Below, piece by piece: positions 34,255 to 45,668 of a stretch of DNA of 64,000 nt; position 1 is the first letter of the stretch; each line of letters begins with the position of its first letter. The notes under the pieces were generated by a model that saw only the letters and a program-made list of their open reading frames with translations, made no database searches and was not told the DNA's origin. The stretch spans positions 10,425,977 through 10,489,976 of the forward strand of contig CM063262.1 in assembly GCA_032158295.1 (NCBI GenBank), given 5' to 3'. Both the position numbers and the translations under genes were made by a program. The DNA comes from Pycnopodia helianthoides. Lineage: Eukaryota > Echinodermata > Asteroidea > Forcipulatida > Asteriidae.

Positions 34255-34745
34255 AATATACAGGCATGCAACTTTTCAGGTCACCAGCTGATTTCCAAAT
34301 TATTTGTTTTTCAGCTGTACTGAGATCAAAAATTAAACACTTTGCATGCATGCCTGAATATACAACAATTTATAATTATGTTTAATAATATACAGGCATG
34401 CAATTTATTTCAGTCATGATTTCCTCATTTTTTGTGTCATTAGCTGTAATCTGCCCCCTAAAAATTGAAAAACGCAAAGAACTGCTGTTCAAGGCACAAA
34501 TTTCTTCTTTCAACAAAATCATAGGGTTGCATGCATGCCTGAGTATACATTAATGTTTAACATGTATTATTTATATACAGGCACGCAACACATTTCTGGT
34601 TATCAACTGATTTCCTCATTTTGTTTTTCTCATCCAGATTGGAAATTGAAAAACACAGTAAAAAGTTGATCTTGTGCTGGGTCGCATTTGCCTTTTATTT
34701 TGACAAGCTGCTAGCTGTTGCATGCCTGGATATACATTAGGTATA
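34255..34745 (+). repeat. Roughly 150-bp tandem repeat starting ACAGGCATGCAAC
   Basis: Three or four units begin TATACAGGCATGCAAC and contain ACTGATTTCCTCATTTT and AATTGAAAAACACA, ending GCATGCCTGNATATA. A related unit in inverted orientation lies at 42185-42330, and a fragment at 48530-48600. Confidence 0.65.
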
Positions 34746-35241
34746 TTTAATTTTAAGATTATGCTAAATACTCATTCTAGAAATGCACGCTGGGAATTAC
34801 ACTTCTCTATTGTGCTTGTTATTGTTCCTCAAAAAGTGAACATCTATTTTAAAAAAAATACAATTACTTCACTTGTCAAGAGCCCCCCCCCCAATAAAAA
34901 AAGTTTGCTGAGGTTAATCTTGTTTGCATTTTTCTAGGTGAACCAAAAATAGAAAGAAAAATTCAATTGAAAGAGTTCAAAAGTCAAATTTATTGGTCTT
35001 AAAAAAAATGCATTGTTATGCCTTATTACCGACGATACCTTTAAAACCTATGTTCAAACTATCAATCTGAAACACATATAAAAACTGTTTGGTGCATAAT
35101 AGCTTACTACAGATGTTGGTTATGAAAACTACAGAAGTTTGACATGAATGTTCACTTGAAGAAAACAAAGTTGCAGGAACTAAGATCATTCACTAATCCC
35201 ATAGTGCGGGCGGAATAAGAATTTAGCATTATCTTGTTTAG

Positions 35242-35626
35242 TTAAAGGCACTGGACACTATTGGTAATTACTCAAAATAATTGTTAGCATAAAAACTTAC
35301 TTGGTAACGAGCAATGGAGAGCTGTTGATAGTATAAAACATTGTGAGAAACCTCTCCCTCTGATGTAACGAGTTTTTGAGAAAGAAGTAATTTCTCAGTA
35401 AAGTATTTGAATTGATTTTGAGACCTTACGCGTGAGGTCTCGAAATCAAGCATCTGAAAGCACACAACTTCGTTGACAAGGGTGTTTTTTCTTCCATTAT
35501 TATCTCGCAACTTCGACGACCAATTGAGTTCAAATTTTCACAGGTTTGTTATTTTGTGCATATGTTGAGATACACCAAGTGAGAAGACTGGTCTTTGACA
35601 ATTACAAAGGTGTACAGTGTCTTTAA
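35242..35626. mobile_element. MITE family 1 copy, full length
   Basis: Termini TTAAAGGCACTGGACAC and GTGTACAGTGTCTTTAA. The central ACGCGT palindrome is slightly degenerate. Confidence 0.85.
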
Positions 35627-35629
35627 ATT

Positions 35630-36535
35630 ATTTATTTAAAATTACTGGATAAAGTTATTTGTTTGAAGTCTCTTTCTTTGATGATGAAATTACTTTCAAC
35701 AATACTAAACAACGTTAAGCAAAGACATTTTCTTTATTAAAATGTAAAAAAACTTTCAAGTGCAACACAGCTAATGTTGTGCTGAAACTTTCCATATCTG
35801 TGACGATAATGAAGTTACTTTCAACAATACTAAACAAAGTTAAACAAACTCTTTAAAAAGTGCATTATTATTGCAAGTCATTGAATGAAGTCATCAAGAG
35901 AGGAGTCCTCATGAATATTTGCCCATAATTTTGTTAACTAATTAATACGAAAAGTTTGATCTGTATGAGAATAAAGGCTGATGCTATTTAAGGGTAAACC
36001 AAGGGGCAAAAATTATAATATTTTTGATGTAGGATTTCCCCTTGGTTGATTTGCTCTTAAACCTTGACTTTTGTTTGATTATTTAAGTTGTCTAGTGTAC
36101 TAGGCCACCATGTTTTCCCACAATGCGACATGAAATGGGTGTGTATTATCTTTACGAAAGTTTCAGTGCGCAAAATACTTTGCTAAAAGCGCGTTATACA
36201 CACTCAATTGTCAATGTTGGAAAACATAGTAGCCAAGGTAGCCATGTTTGCCCACAATGCAACATAAATTGTGTGTGTATTTTTTTAACGAAAGTTTCAA
36301 TGCGCAAAATACTTTGCTAAAAGTGCGTAATACACACCCAATTGCATTGTTGGAAAACATAGTTGCCTGAGGGTCCATCCACTTGGTGTTTCACCGGGAT
36401 AAGACGGACCCTAAATTTATTTGGGGGAAGGGAGGACACGCAGTGGTAGGTTTCACATAAATAAGACACAAATTACAGAGAGGGGTACATTTCAATTTTT
36501 TTTTTATTAAAAAAAAAAAGGACCAAAAAAAAAAG
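35630..36535. other. Intergenic sequence with a short direct duplication
   Basis: 36115-36210 and 36235-36360 are two copies of a segment with CACAATGCGACATGAAATGG, AACGAAAGTTTCA and GTTGGAAAACATAG. No exon support. Confidence 0.5.
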
Positions 36536-36538
36536 CAG

Positions 36539-36990
36539 AGTTGTGCAAACACCTGTGCCTGTCGGTTTCCCCCCTCGGCTAACCTGGAACTCGTGGTGAC
36601 CTACTGGCTCCAAGTGCAATGGTCGATATGTTCTCTGTTCAGTGAAGTTCACTTGGATGAACCATAGTGGTCTACTTCAATGATGTACTGTCTTACAAGA
36701 CCCAACGAGCTAGACGCAATTTTGCTGTTTTAGACGCAGCTGTTCTGAGCAGAAGTGAGTTGTTGCTTGCTTAAAGGAGTGATGCCCCCAAGGTGCTAAA
36801 GATTTCACCTAATGTTGTTTCGCAACCAAGCTGCACTGGTGGTACCAAGAGATGTTGACGCTTGTTCCAATGGGATCCTAACCCAATAGATGATGAAGTC
36901 TTCTATCCAGATGATCGTATGCTGGTCGGAGAAACAAATTCTGGTTTTTACGGGCTGACGTCCAAATGTAGTCGACTGACAGAACTACAA
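36539..36990 (+). pseudogene. Degenerate inverted copy of the two-exon module at 40.5-41.0 kb
   Basis: 36539-36624 matches the exon at 40937-41022 (GTTGTGCAAACACCTGTGCC), but small indels break the frame and the donor GT is changed (TCGATATG instead of GAGGTATG). 36858-36990 matches the exon at 40523-40692: it encodes QWDPNPIDDEVFYPDDRM against QWNLDPVDDEDFYPVDGM. Flanking sequence (TTCTCTGTTCAGTGAA) is also shared. It is read as a decayed duplicate. Confidence 0.65.
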
Positions 36991-37439
36991 GAGAACTTGT
37001 TTTGGTTGACTTTGGGTATAAAACAAAGTTCACTTGAAAGTGTGTAAAACAAACTATCAAAAACAATAAAGAAACTGCCTGACGTATCACCAGAAAACGT
37101 CACAATTTTTTTTAAAGTGTTTTAGTTGGATGAATACATGTAGTGTCCTTTTTGCACTTGATTGCCAGTAAATACCAAAGATGACATTGAATTGATATGA
37201 GATCTAATAATCTAAAAAGAACTAAGACTACGTGGACCATAATGAGTATCAGACCAGACATTTCAACTTGGCTTAGATTAATCAAGACAAAAAACGAGGA
37301 AAGAACTAAGTTGCATCCTAAAGTTTGTAATTTTACGCCAATTTGATATTAAAAACTTCGCATAATGTCGTAAAAGTAATTTAATTTGAGGTAAATTCCA
37401 CACAAGGGAAGTATGGGCAAATCACCACTGAAATGTTTT

Positions 37440-37610
37440 TAATTGAAACAGGTTTTGGAGGGAAAGACAACTGCCAATATTCTAAAATGTGTTGAACTAA
37501 GAAGTGACAAGACGTTTCCTTGATTGACCCTCAAATTATTAGCAAATAAAATGAGGAACAAATTGTTAAATTTGTTTGAACGAAGTGGTCATGTAACAAA
37601 TTAAAGTACA
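37440..37610 (+). repeat. Spacer repeat U, first copy
   Basis: Contains CCCTCAAATTATTAGCAAATA and AATGAGGAACAAATTGTTAAAT. The second copy is at about 38890-39058 in the same orientation. Each copy precedes a minisatellite block, so U plus array was duplicated as a unit. Confidence 0.8.
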
Positions 37611-37629
37611 ACGAGAAGTACTGTATGTG

Positions 37630-40340
37630 TAATTTCTGGCAAGTGAAATATGGGTAGATCACCACACAAGGGAAGTATGGGTAAATTTTCACACAAGGGA
37701 AGCATGGGTGATTCACCACACACGAGTGAATTACGGTTGACACCACACAAGGGAAGTATGGGTAGATCACCACGCAAGGGAAGTATGGGTAGATCACCAC
37801 GCAAGGGAATTATGGTAATTCACCACACAAGGGAAGTGAATTCACCACATGCAAGTGAATTAAGTATGGGTGGTTCACCAAACGCAAGTGAAGTACGGTT
37901 AACACCACACGAGAAGTATGGGTAGATCACCACACAAGGGAAGTATGGGTAATTCACCACACACAAGTGAAGTACGGTTAACACCACACAAGGGAAGTAT
38001 GGGTAGATCAGCACAAAGGGAAGTATGGGTAGATCACCACACAAGGAATTATGGGTAGATCACCACACAAGTGAAGTATGGGTAGATCACCACACAAGGG
38101 AAGTATGGGTAGATCACCACACAAGAGAAGTATAGGTAGATCACCACACAAGGGAAGTATGGGTAGATCACCACACAAGGGAAGTATGGGTAGATCACCA
38201 CACAAGGGAAGTATGGGTAGATCACCACACAAGGGAAGTATTGGGTAATTCACACACACACAAGTGACGGTTAACACCACACAAGGGAAGTATGGGTAGA
38301 TCACCACACAAGGGAATTATGGTAATTCACCACAAATGGAAGTGAATTCACCACGTGCAAGTGAATTAAGTATGGGAGTTCACCAAACGCAAGTGAAGTA
38401 CGGTTAACACCACACAAGAGAAGTATAGGTAGATCACCACACAAGGGAAGTATGGGTAGATCACCACACAAGGGAAGTATGGGTAGATCACCACACAAGG
38501 GAAGTATGGGTAGATCACCCACAGGAATTATGGGTAGATCACCACACAAGTGAAGTATGGGTAGATCACCACACAAGGGAAGTATGGGTAGATCACCACA
38601 CAAGAGAAGTATAGGTAGATCACCAACAAGGAAGTATGGGTAGATCACCACACAAGGGAAGTAAGGGTAGATCACCACACAAGAGAGTATAGGTAGATCA
38701 CCACACAAGAGAAGTATGGGTAGATCACCACACAAGGGAAGTAGGGTATTCACACACACAAGTGAAGTACGGTTAACACACACAAGGGAAGTATGGGTAG
38801 ATCAGCCAAAGGGAAGAATGGGTAGATCACAAGCTTGGAATTATGGGTAATTTTCACACAAGGGAGTGTGGGTATCACAAAAAAGTATAATTAAATGTGT
38901 TTTGGAGGGGAAAAACTGAAAGATTCCAAAATGTGTTGAGCTAAAAGTGACAAGACCTTTCCTTGATGACCCTCAAATTATTAGCAAATAAAATGAGGAA
39001 CAAATTGTTAAATTATGAACCAAAGACTGACCTGAACAAAGTGGTCTTGTAACAAAGGAAATGTTGAAAACTCACCTCAGAAGAGAAGTATGGGTAAATT
39101 CACCACACTCAAGTGAAGGATGGATGATTCACTATACAAGGGAAGTATGGGTAGATCACCACACACAAGTGAAGTATGGGTAATTCACCACACACAAGTG
39201 AAGTATGGGTAATTCACCACACACAAGTGAAGTATGGTAATTCACCAACACAAGTGAAGTATGGGTAATTCACCACACACAAGTGAAGTATGGGTAGATC
39301 ACCACAAAAGAGAAGTATGGGTAATTCCACCAAGGGAGGTATTGGTAATGCACCACACACCTAGGTTGATCACCACACAAGAGAAGCACGGCTAGATCAT
39401 CACACAAGGGAAGTATGGGTAATTCACCACACGAGAGAAGTATGAGTAATTCACTATACACCAGTGAAGTATTGGTAGATCACCACAAAAGGGTAGTATA
39501 GGTTGATCACCACACAAGGGAAGTATTGGTAGATCACCACAAAAGGGAAGTATGGGTAGTTCCACACAAGGGATGTAAGGGTAATTCACCACACGAGGGA
39601 AGTATGGGTAATTCACCACACGAGGGAAGTATAGGTTGATCACCACACAAGGGAAGTATTGGTAGATCACCGCAAAAGGGAAGTATGGGTAGTTCCACAC
39701 AAGGGATGTAAGGGTAATTCACCACACGAGGGAAGTATGGGTAATTCACCACACACAAGTTAAGTATATATTGGTAACACTACACAAGGAAAGTATGGGT
39801 AGGTCACCACACAAGGGAACTAGGGGTAATTCACCACAAACATGTGAAGTATTGGTAACACCACACAAGGGAAGTATGGATAATTCACTATTGGTAGATC
39901 ACCACAAAAGGGTAGTATAGGTTGACCACCACACAAGAGAAGTATTGGTAGATCACCACACAAGGGAAGTATATGGGTAGTTCCACACAAGGGATGTAAG
40001 GTAATTCACCACACACAAGTGAAGTTTTGTTAACACCACAAAAGGGAAGTAGGGATAGTTCACCACACAAGGGAAGCATGGGTAATTCACCACAAACAAG
40101 TGAAGTATTGGTAACACTACACAAGGAAAGTATGGGTTGATCACCACACAAGGGAAGTATGGATAATTCACCACACAAGAGAGGCATGGTATCGACCACC
40201 AGGGCAGTATGGGGAATTCCACACAATGGAAGTATGCGTAACACCACACAAGGAAAGTTTGGGTAGATCACCACACAAGGGAAGCATGGATTATTTACCA
40301 CACAAGAGAAGTATGGGTATTTCCACACAAGGGTAATATT
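37630..40340 (-). repeat. 27-bp minisatellite, large reverse-orientation block
   Basis: On the + strand the unit is AAGGGAAGTATGGGTA plus GATCACCACAC or ATTCACCACAC, the reverse complement of the array at 25.7-26.5 kb. It is interrupted at 38880-39058 by spacer repeat U. Higher-order motifs such as GAAGTACGGTTAACACCACAC recur, showing block duplication. ORFs up to 160 codons on the - strand are artefacts. Confidence 0.92.
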
Positions 40341-40522
40341 CAACACATGAAATGAAATATCCTCCAGTGATTCGCCACTTGACCATGACTAGATCCTAAG
40401 TACCTTGACTTTGACTTGACCATTGACCTCTACTGAAACCAACCAATTCTAAACAAGTAAAATATAGCATTCCAATGTCATCTTTGGTATCAGAAGGCAA
40501 TAAAAATGAGTGTTGTTCTTAC

Positions 40523-40692
40523 AGAGCAATTGTAGATGCTAAGTGGCATGACCAAGCAGAACATGTTTCTCCAGCCCTCATACCATCAACTGGATAGAAG
40601 TCCTCATCATCCACCGGGTCCAGATTCCATTGGCTCAAACGAAGACATCTCAAGGCACCTCTTGATGGTTTCAGATGAACCCCAGTACAAAC
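40523..40692 (-). other. Candidate exon Y' (- strand series, 3' member)
   Basis: On the - strand it lies between acceptor TAGTAAACAG and donor GTAAGA, 170 nt. The frame entering in phase 0 is open throughout (VCTGVHLKPSRG ... DDEDFYPVDGMRAGET). A phase 1 entry from the upstream exon reads LYWGSSETIKRCLEMSS and stops after about 30 residues. Coding status is uncertain. Confidence 0.5.
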
Positions 40693-40936
40693 CTGTTTAC
40701 TAGAGAACAAAAGAGTGACGTGACCAACAAAAGGGGAAAAAAAAAAAGGCCCTCATCTCGACGTCTTGGGAGATCGATCAACACGTTTTAGGGACCAACG
40801 ACTCACTGCCAGCTCGGACCATGTATGTGGTTCCAAAAATGCTCGTTCTAGCTCATCAAATCTTGTAAGGCATTACACCAGTGAAGTAGAACACTAGTGG
40901 TGCATCTAAGTGAATTTCACTGAACAGAGAACATAC

Positions 40937-41022
40937 CTCCCATTGCACCCGGGCCAGCAGGATCACCACTTGTTCCAGGCAGCCAAGGGGGTCCACCGAC
41001 AGGCACAGGTGTTTGCACAACT
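40937..41022 (-). other. Candidate exon X' (- strand series)
   Basis: Acceptor CTCATCTGCAG, donor GTATGT, 86 nt on the - strand. Two frames are fully open: ELCKHLCLSVDPLGCLEQ (leaves in phase 0, joining the long open frame of Y') and VVQTPVPVGGPPWLPGTSG (leaves in phase 1, joining the short frame of Y'). Two mutually consistent joins make this the best unassigned coding candidate on the right side. I do not recognise the family. Confidence 0.5.
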
Positions 41023-41049
41023 CTGCAGATGAGTTTTCGTAAAGAGTTT

Positions 41050-41740
41050 ATACAATATGAAAGAAACTCATCAAGATGAGCTGCTCATACACAATGAAGC
41101 CACAATGAAATATTTTGGAAAAAAAAAAAATTATAAAACATGATAAAAGAATCAAAAAGAGTGATGAAAAATCAGGTGGTTTTGCCTTTAAGCTCTAAAA
41201 GATATTCATAATATCATTCAGAGCCCAAAAAATACTGTTAAGTGGTTAAAAATAAAAAACACAATTTCTACTAAAAGATGTTATGTTCTTTAAACATTAC
41301 TTTGAAAGAATTTAAAACATTGCTGCGACCTACTGCAATTTAAATAAGTTTTTTATAAAAGCTTTGCTGATTTCTGAAACAAAAATGACGGCTTTACTTG
41401 CAAGCATAACCATCATTTTATGACTACATAATTTGTAAGTGGCTTCAATTTTGGTAGGGGCAACTCGTGTTTAAATTAAATAATCATAATGATAGTTTAC
41501 AAAGAATGAATCAGAATTAGATGGTGGTCTGAATTATGATCAAAATAAGAACACATTGTTTCCCAAGAAGACCATCAGAATGCCCTGATTATCCGCAAGA
41601 GAATGTTTTTCTAAAAATATTTCAAATGAATTTTGTGCACTAATTTACGCAACTTGCAGACTTAAGGTAATTCTGAATCATAGCTTTGGGCAAAGTTTAC
41701 CTAACTAAGGGACGGATCTTTGTTTTACAAAAAAATGCGA
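41050..41740. other. AT-rich intergenic sequence, nothing recognised
   Basis: Very AT-rich with short homopolymers; no repeat family, splice-flanked segment or sizeable ORF. Confidence 0.5.
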
Positions 41741-41743
41741 CTA

Positions 41744-42055
41744 AGTATGGGTAATTCACTACACAAGGAATGTATGGGTAATTCACCACACAAGGGAAGT
41801 TTTGGTAGTTCACCACACAAGTGAAGTATGGGTAAATCACCACACAATGGGAAATACGGGTCATTCTCCACACAAGGGAAGTATGGGTAATTCACCACAA
41901 ATTAGGGAAGTATGGGTATAATTTACCACACAAGGGAAGTATGGGTAGATCACAACACAAGGGAAGTATGGATAGATCACCACACAAGGGAAGTATGGAT
42001 AGATCACCACACAAGGGAAGTATGGATAGATCACCACACAAGTGAAAGTATGGAC
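41744..42055 (-). repeat. 27-bp minisatellite block
   Basis: Same unit and orientation as 37.6-40.3 kb, about 11 units, with GGAAGTATGGATAGATCACC as a local variant. Confidence 0.9.
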
Positions 42056-42544
42056 CAAACAAGATATCTGGCACATGACTGAATTGTTTACTATCCTAGA
42101 AAAATAATCAATTAAATATTGAGTCTACTTTCCGACTCCTAGGAATTTGTGCACTTATTTTGACACTAAGGTGTCACTATTTCAGGCCTGCAACTTTGCA
42201 TTTTTGGAGAAACAAAGAGGACAAAGAACAGGCACAGCAGCTTTGTACTGTGTTTTTCAATTTTAAGTGGCTGAGAAACACCACAGCCTTAAATATCAGC
42301 TGACAAGCTGAATAGTTGCATGCCTGCCGAGTATGAGATGGGCGAAAACCCCGTGAAAAACCCCTTTGGGGAAAAAAAACACGGGGAAAGTCCCATCCGG
42401 CTCCAGTTCTATGGCAACCAAGTTCGTAAACTCCATACATCGGCATTTAAAATTGAATGAGCTGAATCAATGTGCTAGAAAAATGACAGAAACATTACTA
42501 TATCTAAGCCTTTGACAACAATTCAATTAGAACTTTGATTTGGA

Positions 42545-43600
42545 CGGTTCACCACACAAGAGAAATATAAGCAATAACACCACACAAGGGAAGTATGGGT
42601 AGATCACCACACAAGGAAAGTATGGGTAGATCACCACACAAGGAAAGTATGGGTAGATCACCACACAAGGAAAGTATGGGTAATTTATCACACAGAGTTG
42701 TCATTATCAATGGAGAAATGGTAATTCACCACAGTTGGTAGATTCACCAAACAAGAAAAGTTGGGTAGATCTCCACACAAGGAAAGTATGGGTAGATCAC
42801 CACACAAGGAAAGTATGGGTAGATCACCACACAAGGAAAGTATGGGTAGATCACCACACAAGGAAAGTATGGGTAGATCACCACACAAAGAAAATATGGG
42901 TAATTTATCACACAATGGAAGTATGGGTCATTTATCACATTTGGGGAGTATGGGTAATTCACCACAGTTGGGTAGATTCACCAAACAAGAAAAGTTTGGG
43001 TAATTCACTAAACAAGAAAAGTAAGGGTAAATCACCACACAAAGAAATTATGGATAGATCACACCACAAGAAAGTATGGATAATCACCACACAAGAAAGT
43101 ATAGGTACATCACCACACAAAGAAAGTATAGGGTACATACCACACAAAGAAAAGTATGGGGTAGGATTCACCAACACACAAGGAAAGTATAGGTAATCAC
43201 CACACAAGAAGTATAGGTACATCACCACACAAAGAAAGTATGGGTAGATTACCACACAAAGAAAATATGGGAAATTCACCACACTTGGGAGTATGGGTAA
43301 TTCACCAGGGAAGTATGGGTAATCACGTACACAAGGGAAGTATGGATAGATCACCACACAAGGGAAGTATGGGTAGATCACCACACAAGGGAAGTATGGG
43401 TAATTCACCACACAAGGGAAGTATGGGTAGATCACCACACAAGGGAAGTATGGGTAGATCACCACACAAGGGAAGTGAGTGGGTAATTCACCACACAAGG
43501 AAAGTATGAGTAATTCCCCACACAAGGGAAGTTTGGGTAATTTACCACACAAGGGTAGAACGGGTAATTCACCGAATCACCACACTAGGGGAAGTATACC
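42545..43600 (-). repeat. 27-bp minisatellite block, locally homogenised variants
   Basis: Same orientation as the previous block. The left half uses AAGGAAAGTATGGGTAGATC, the centre degenerates to AAGAAAGTATAGGTACATC, and the right half returns to the canonical AAGGGAAGTATGGG. A short duplication of GGTAGATTCACCAAACAAG occurs within it. Confidence 0.9.
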
Positions 43601-43862
43601 TAAAGTTGCAACACACATTAAGGCTATTTTCTGACCCTACGATCCATCCCATACTTATTTACAAATTACATTAATTCATAAACAAGAAAACTTTGATGAA
43701 AGGGCTCCTGCTGGAGTTGAACTGTCACTCTAAATGAAGATCCGACACTCTCCGTCTCGATGAGTAGTTCTCTGTAGTAAAGGAAACAAAGAAATAGAAG
43801 AACAAATTAAAATAATGGCTAAAAGGACTGTTAATAAAGCCAACAGGCCTATAAAGCTGTAA

Positions 43863-44275
43863 TTCAGGCCTAGAATTACATGGAGGCCACAGCCTTTGTT
43901 GCCCTGGAGCATATGGTCTTGGCCTTGTTGCCCTGGAGCATGGTCTTGGCCTTGTTGCCCCATGGTCTTGGCCTTGTTGCCCTGGGGCATGGTCTTGGCC
44001 TTGTTGCCCTGGGGCATGGTCTTGGCCTTGTTGCCCTGGGGCATGGTCTTGGTCCTTGTTGCCCTGGGCATGGTCTTGGCCTTGTTGCCCTGGAGCATGG
44101 TCTTGGCCTTGTTGCCCTGGGGCATTGTCTAATTGGCCTTGTTGCCTTTGGGCATGGTCTTGGCCTTGGTGCCCCTTCAATATATTCCCAAAGACTTCAA
44201 CATTTTCTAATTGAAGCGCCCTTTGGAAATTTGAAAGTGGCCTTGCCGTCTCTAAAGATGAAATTCTAGGCCTGC
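43863..44275 (+). repeat. GGAATTACACGG-type repeat with expanded 27-bp minisatellite
   Basis: The flanks (GAATTACATGGAGGCCAC and the closing CTTGCCGTCTC) match 3965-4320. The middle is about 9 units of GTCTTGGCCTTGTTGCCCTG plus GGGCATG. ORFs rich in GNKAKTMPQ or QGQDHAPGQ are products of the 27-bp period. Confidence 0.85.
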
Positions 44276-44349
44276 ATACAAGATACACATTCTACCTAGC
44301 CATAATTGTTTAAATTATTTCTCTCTCTCTCTTCATTTGAATACTGATA

Positions 44350-44950
44350 GGGCCAATTTCACAAAGAGCAAAGATCAATCTTAAGATTTGCATCATCAAT
44401 CTTAATTGCTAAGCAAAGTGTGATAAGCAAAGTGTTATGTCACAATACAAATCACTATGAGTGACATTGACCCTTGTGGCATGTCGTGGCCGAGCTGTTA
44501 AGCCCACTGGGCCCAAGCTCTCGTGTTTCTGATCAGCAGAGTGTGGGCTTGAGTCCCGGTCGTGGCACATAAGCAAGACACTTAACCATCATTGCTGCTT
44601 CCTTTGGATTGGACGTAAAGCCGTAAGTCTCGTGTGTTGTATAATGCACTAAAAAGAACCCAGTACGGTACATTTATTGCTAAGAGAAGGGTTTGCCCCG
44701 GTGTTCCTGGTTTGATTGGCAGAATATTGCGCCACAGCACCTTGTAAAGCATTACATGGTGCTATGTAAAGAAAAAATGGCTCATATTTCAAAACGTAGC
44801 TCAGCATACCTTGCAGGAACATTACTGAGCACTTTGAGACACCCATCAAATGCTATATGAAAACTGCGTATTATTATTATTAATATTGATGTGGTGCTTG
44901 TCACACATCTGAAGATGCATCTTAATATCTCTCTGTGAAATCAATCCCTG
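44350..44950. mobile_element. MITE (GGGCCAATTTCACAAAGAG type) interrupted by SINE family A
   Basis: The left end GGGCCAATTTCACAAAGAGC and right end CTCTGTGAAATCAATCC are inverted ends of the family at 10255. Between them sits a full SINE family A (44480-44884) with A and B boxes and an ATTATTATT tail: a nested insertion. Confidence 0.78.
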
Positions 44951-45135
44951 GTCATTAGAAAAAAGGATCAAGAACTTCAAGACCTTTTGGTAATAGGTGC
45001 CACAGCTTTAAGAGTTTGTATAAGATTTGTTTCTATGATGGGCTTTTGTACAGAAAGCATCTGGATAAACGGAAGTGCTGATCGCTACCAATGGTGTTTG
45101 CTAATTTTTTTTATAACATGTTCTACATAGGGAGA

Positions 45136-45240
45136 CCGCCAATGCTAGATAGCTCAGTTGGTAGATCAGCGCCCGAACATTAATCCATGGGTCATAGGTT
45201 CAAATCCTGCACTAGTCAATTTGTTTTTGTTCAACCTAAA
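45136..45240 (+). mobile_element. tRNA-derived SINE family B
   Basis: AGATAGCTCAGTTGGTAGATC (A box) and GGTTCAAATCCTGC (B box), followed by ACTAGTCAATTTGTTTTTG. The anticodon-arm region is altered, so it is a SINE and not a working tRNA gene. Confidence 0.78.
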
Positions 45241-45518
45241 ATTATGTTCTACTGCAGTTACTTCAAGGGTCTTTCAATGAAAAAAAGCTTTGAACAAAAG
45301 TCCATGTCACCAAATCCTTTTTAGGATCTAATCTAGATTCCAGCAACGTGATTCATTTGTAATCAAATATATTTTCCCCATTCCTTCAGTACAATGCTTG
45401 CAGTTAGCATGTTTATACTGAGAGACTGGTAAATAAAATGACAAATTTATAACCACCTTATAACTATACAAGCTACCAGTGGACAACCGATAGACAAACA
45501 TTTGTATTCATCACATAC

Positions 45519-45668
45519 CTTGGTTATCTTCCTTGCCGTCATGTTATGAGGATGACTTCATGCTGTGGGTGCTGATGGGTGACATCCAAGACTCGTTTGA
45601 ATTTTCCCATACTGAGTTTGATGCAGACAGCGTGTGCTGATAATAGCTGCTGCAGACCATGACTGAAC
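45519..45668 (-). other. Candidate exon (- strand series)
   Basis: Acceptor TTATTAATAATAG, donor CCAAG/GTATGT, 150 nt. All three frames are open for 36-41 codons but each closes before the donor. It ends GATAACCAAG, like the ATGCAACCAAG ends of the three segments upstream on the same strand. Confidence 0.4.

Noticed and set aside
37531..43552. Long ORFs (up to 197 codons) with YFPCVV, LPILPLCG or HKGSMG repeats
   Set aside because: They follow entirely from a 27-bp tandem repeat that keeps frames open on both strands.
43725..44288. Gln/Asp/His/Pro-rich 187-codon ORF
   Set aside because: Product of a 27-bp minisatellite inside a dispersed repeat; the opposite strand is equally open.
45140..45215. 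Possible functional tRNA gene
   Set aside because: A and B boxes are present, but the anticodon arm is disrupted and other copies share the same 3' tail, so it is SINE family B.
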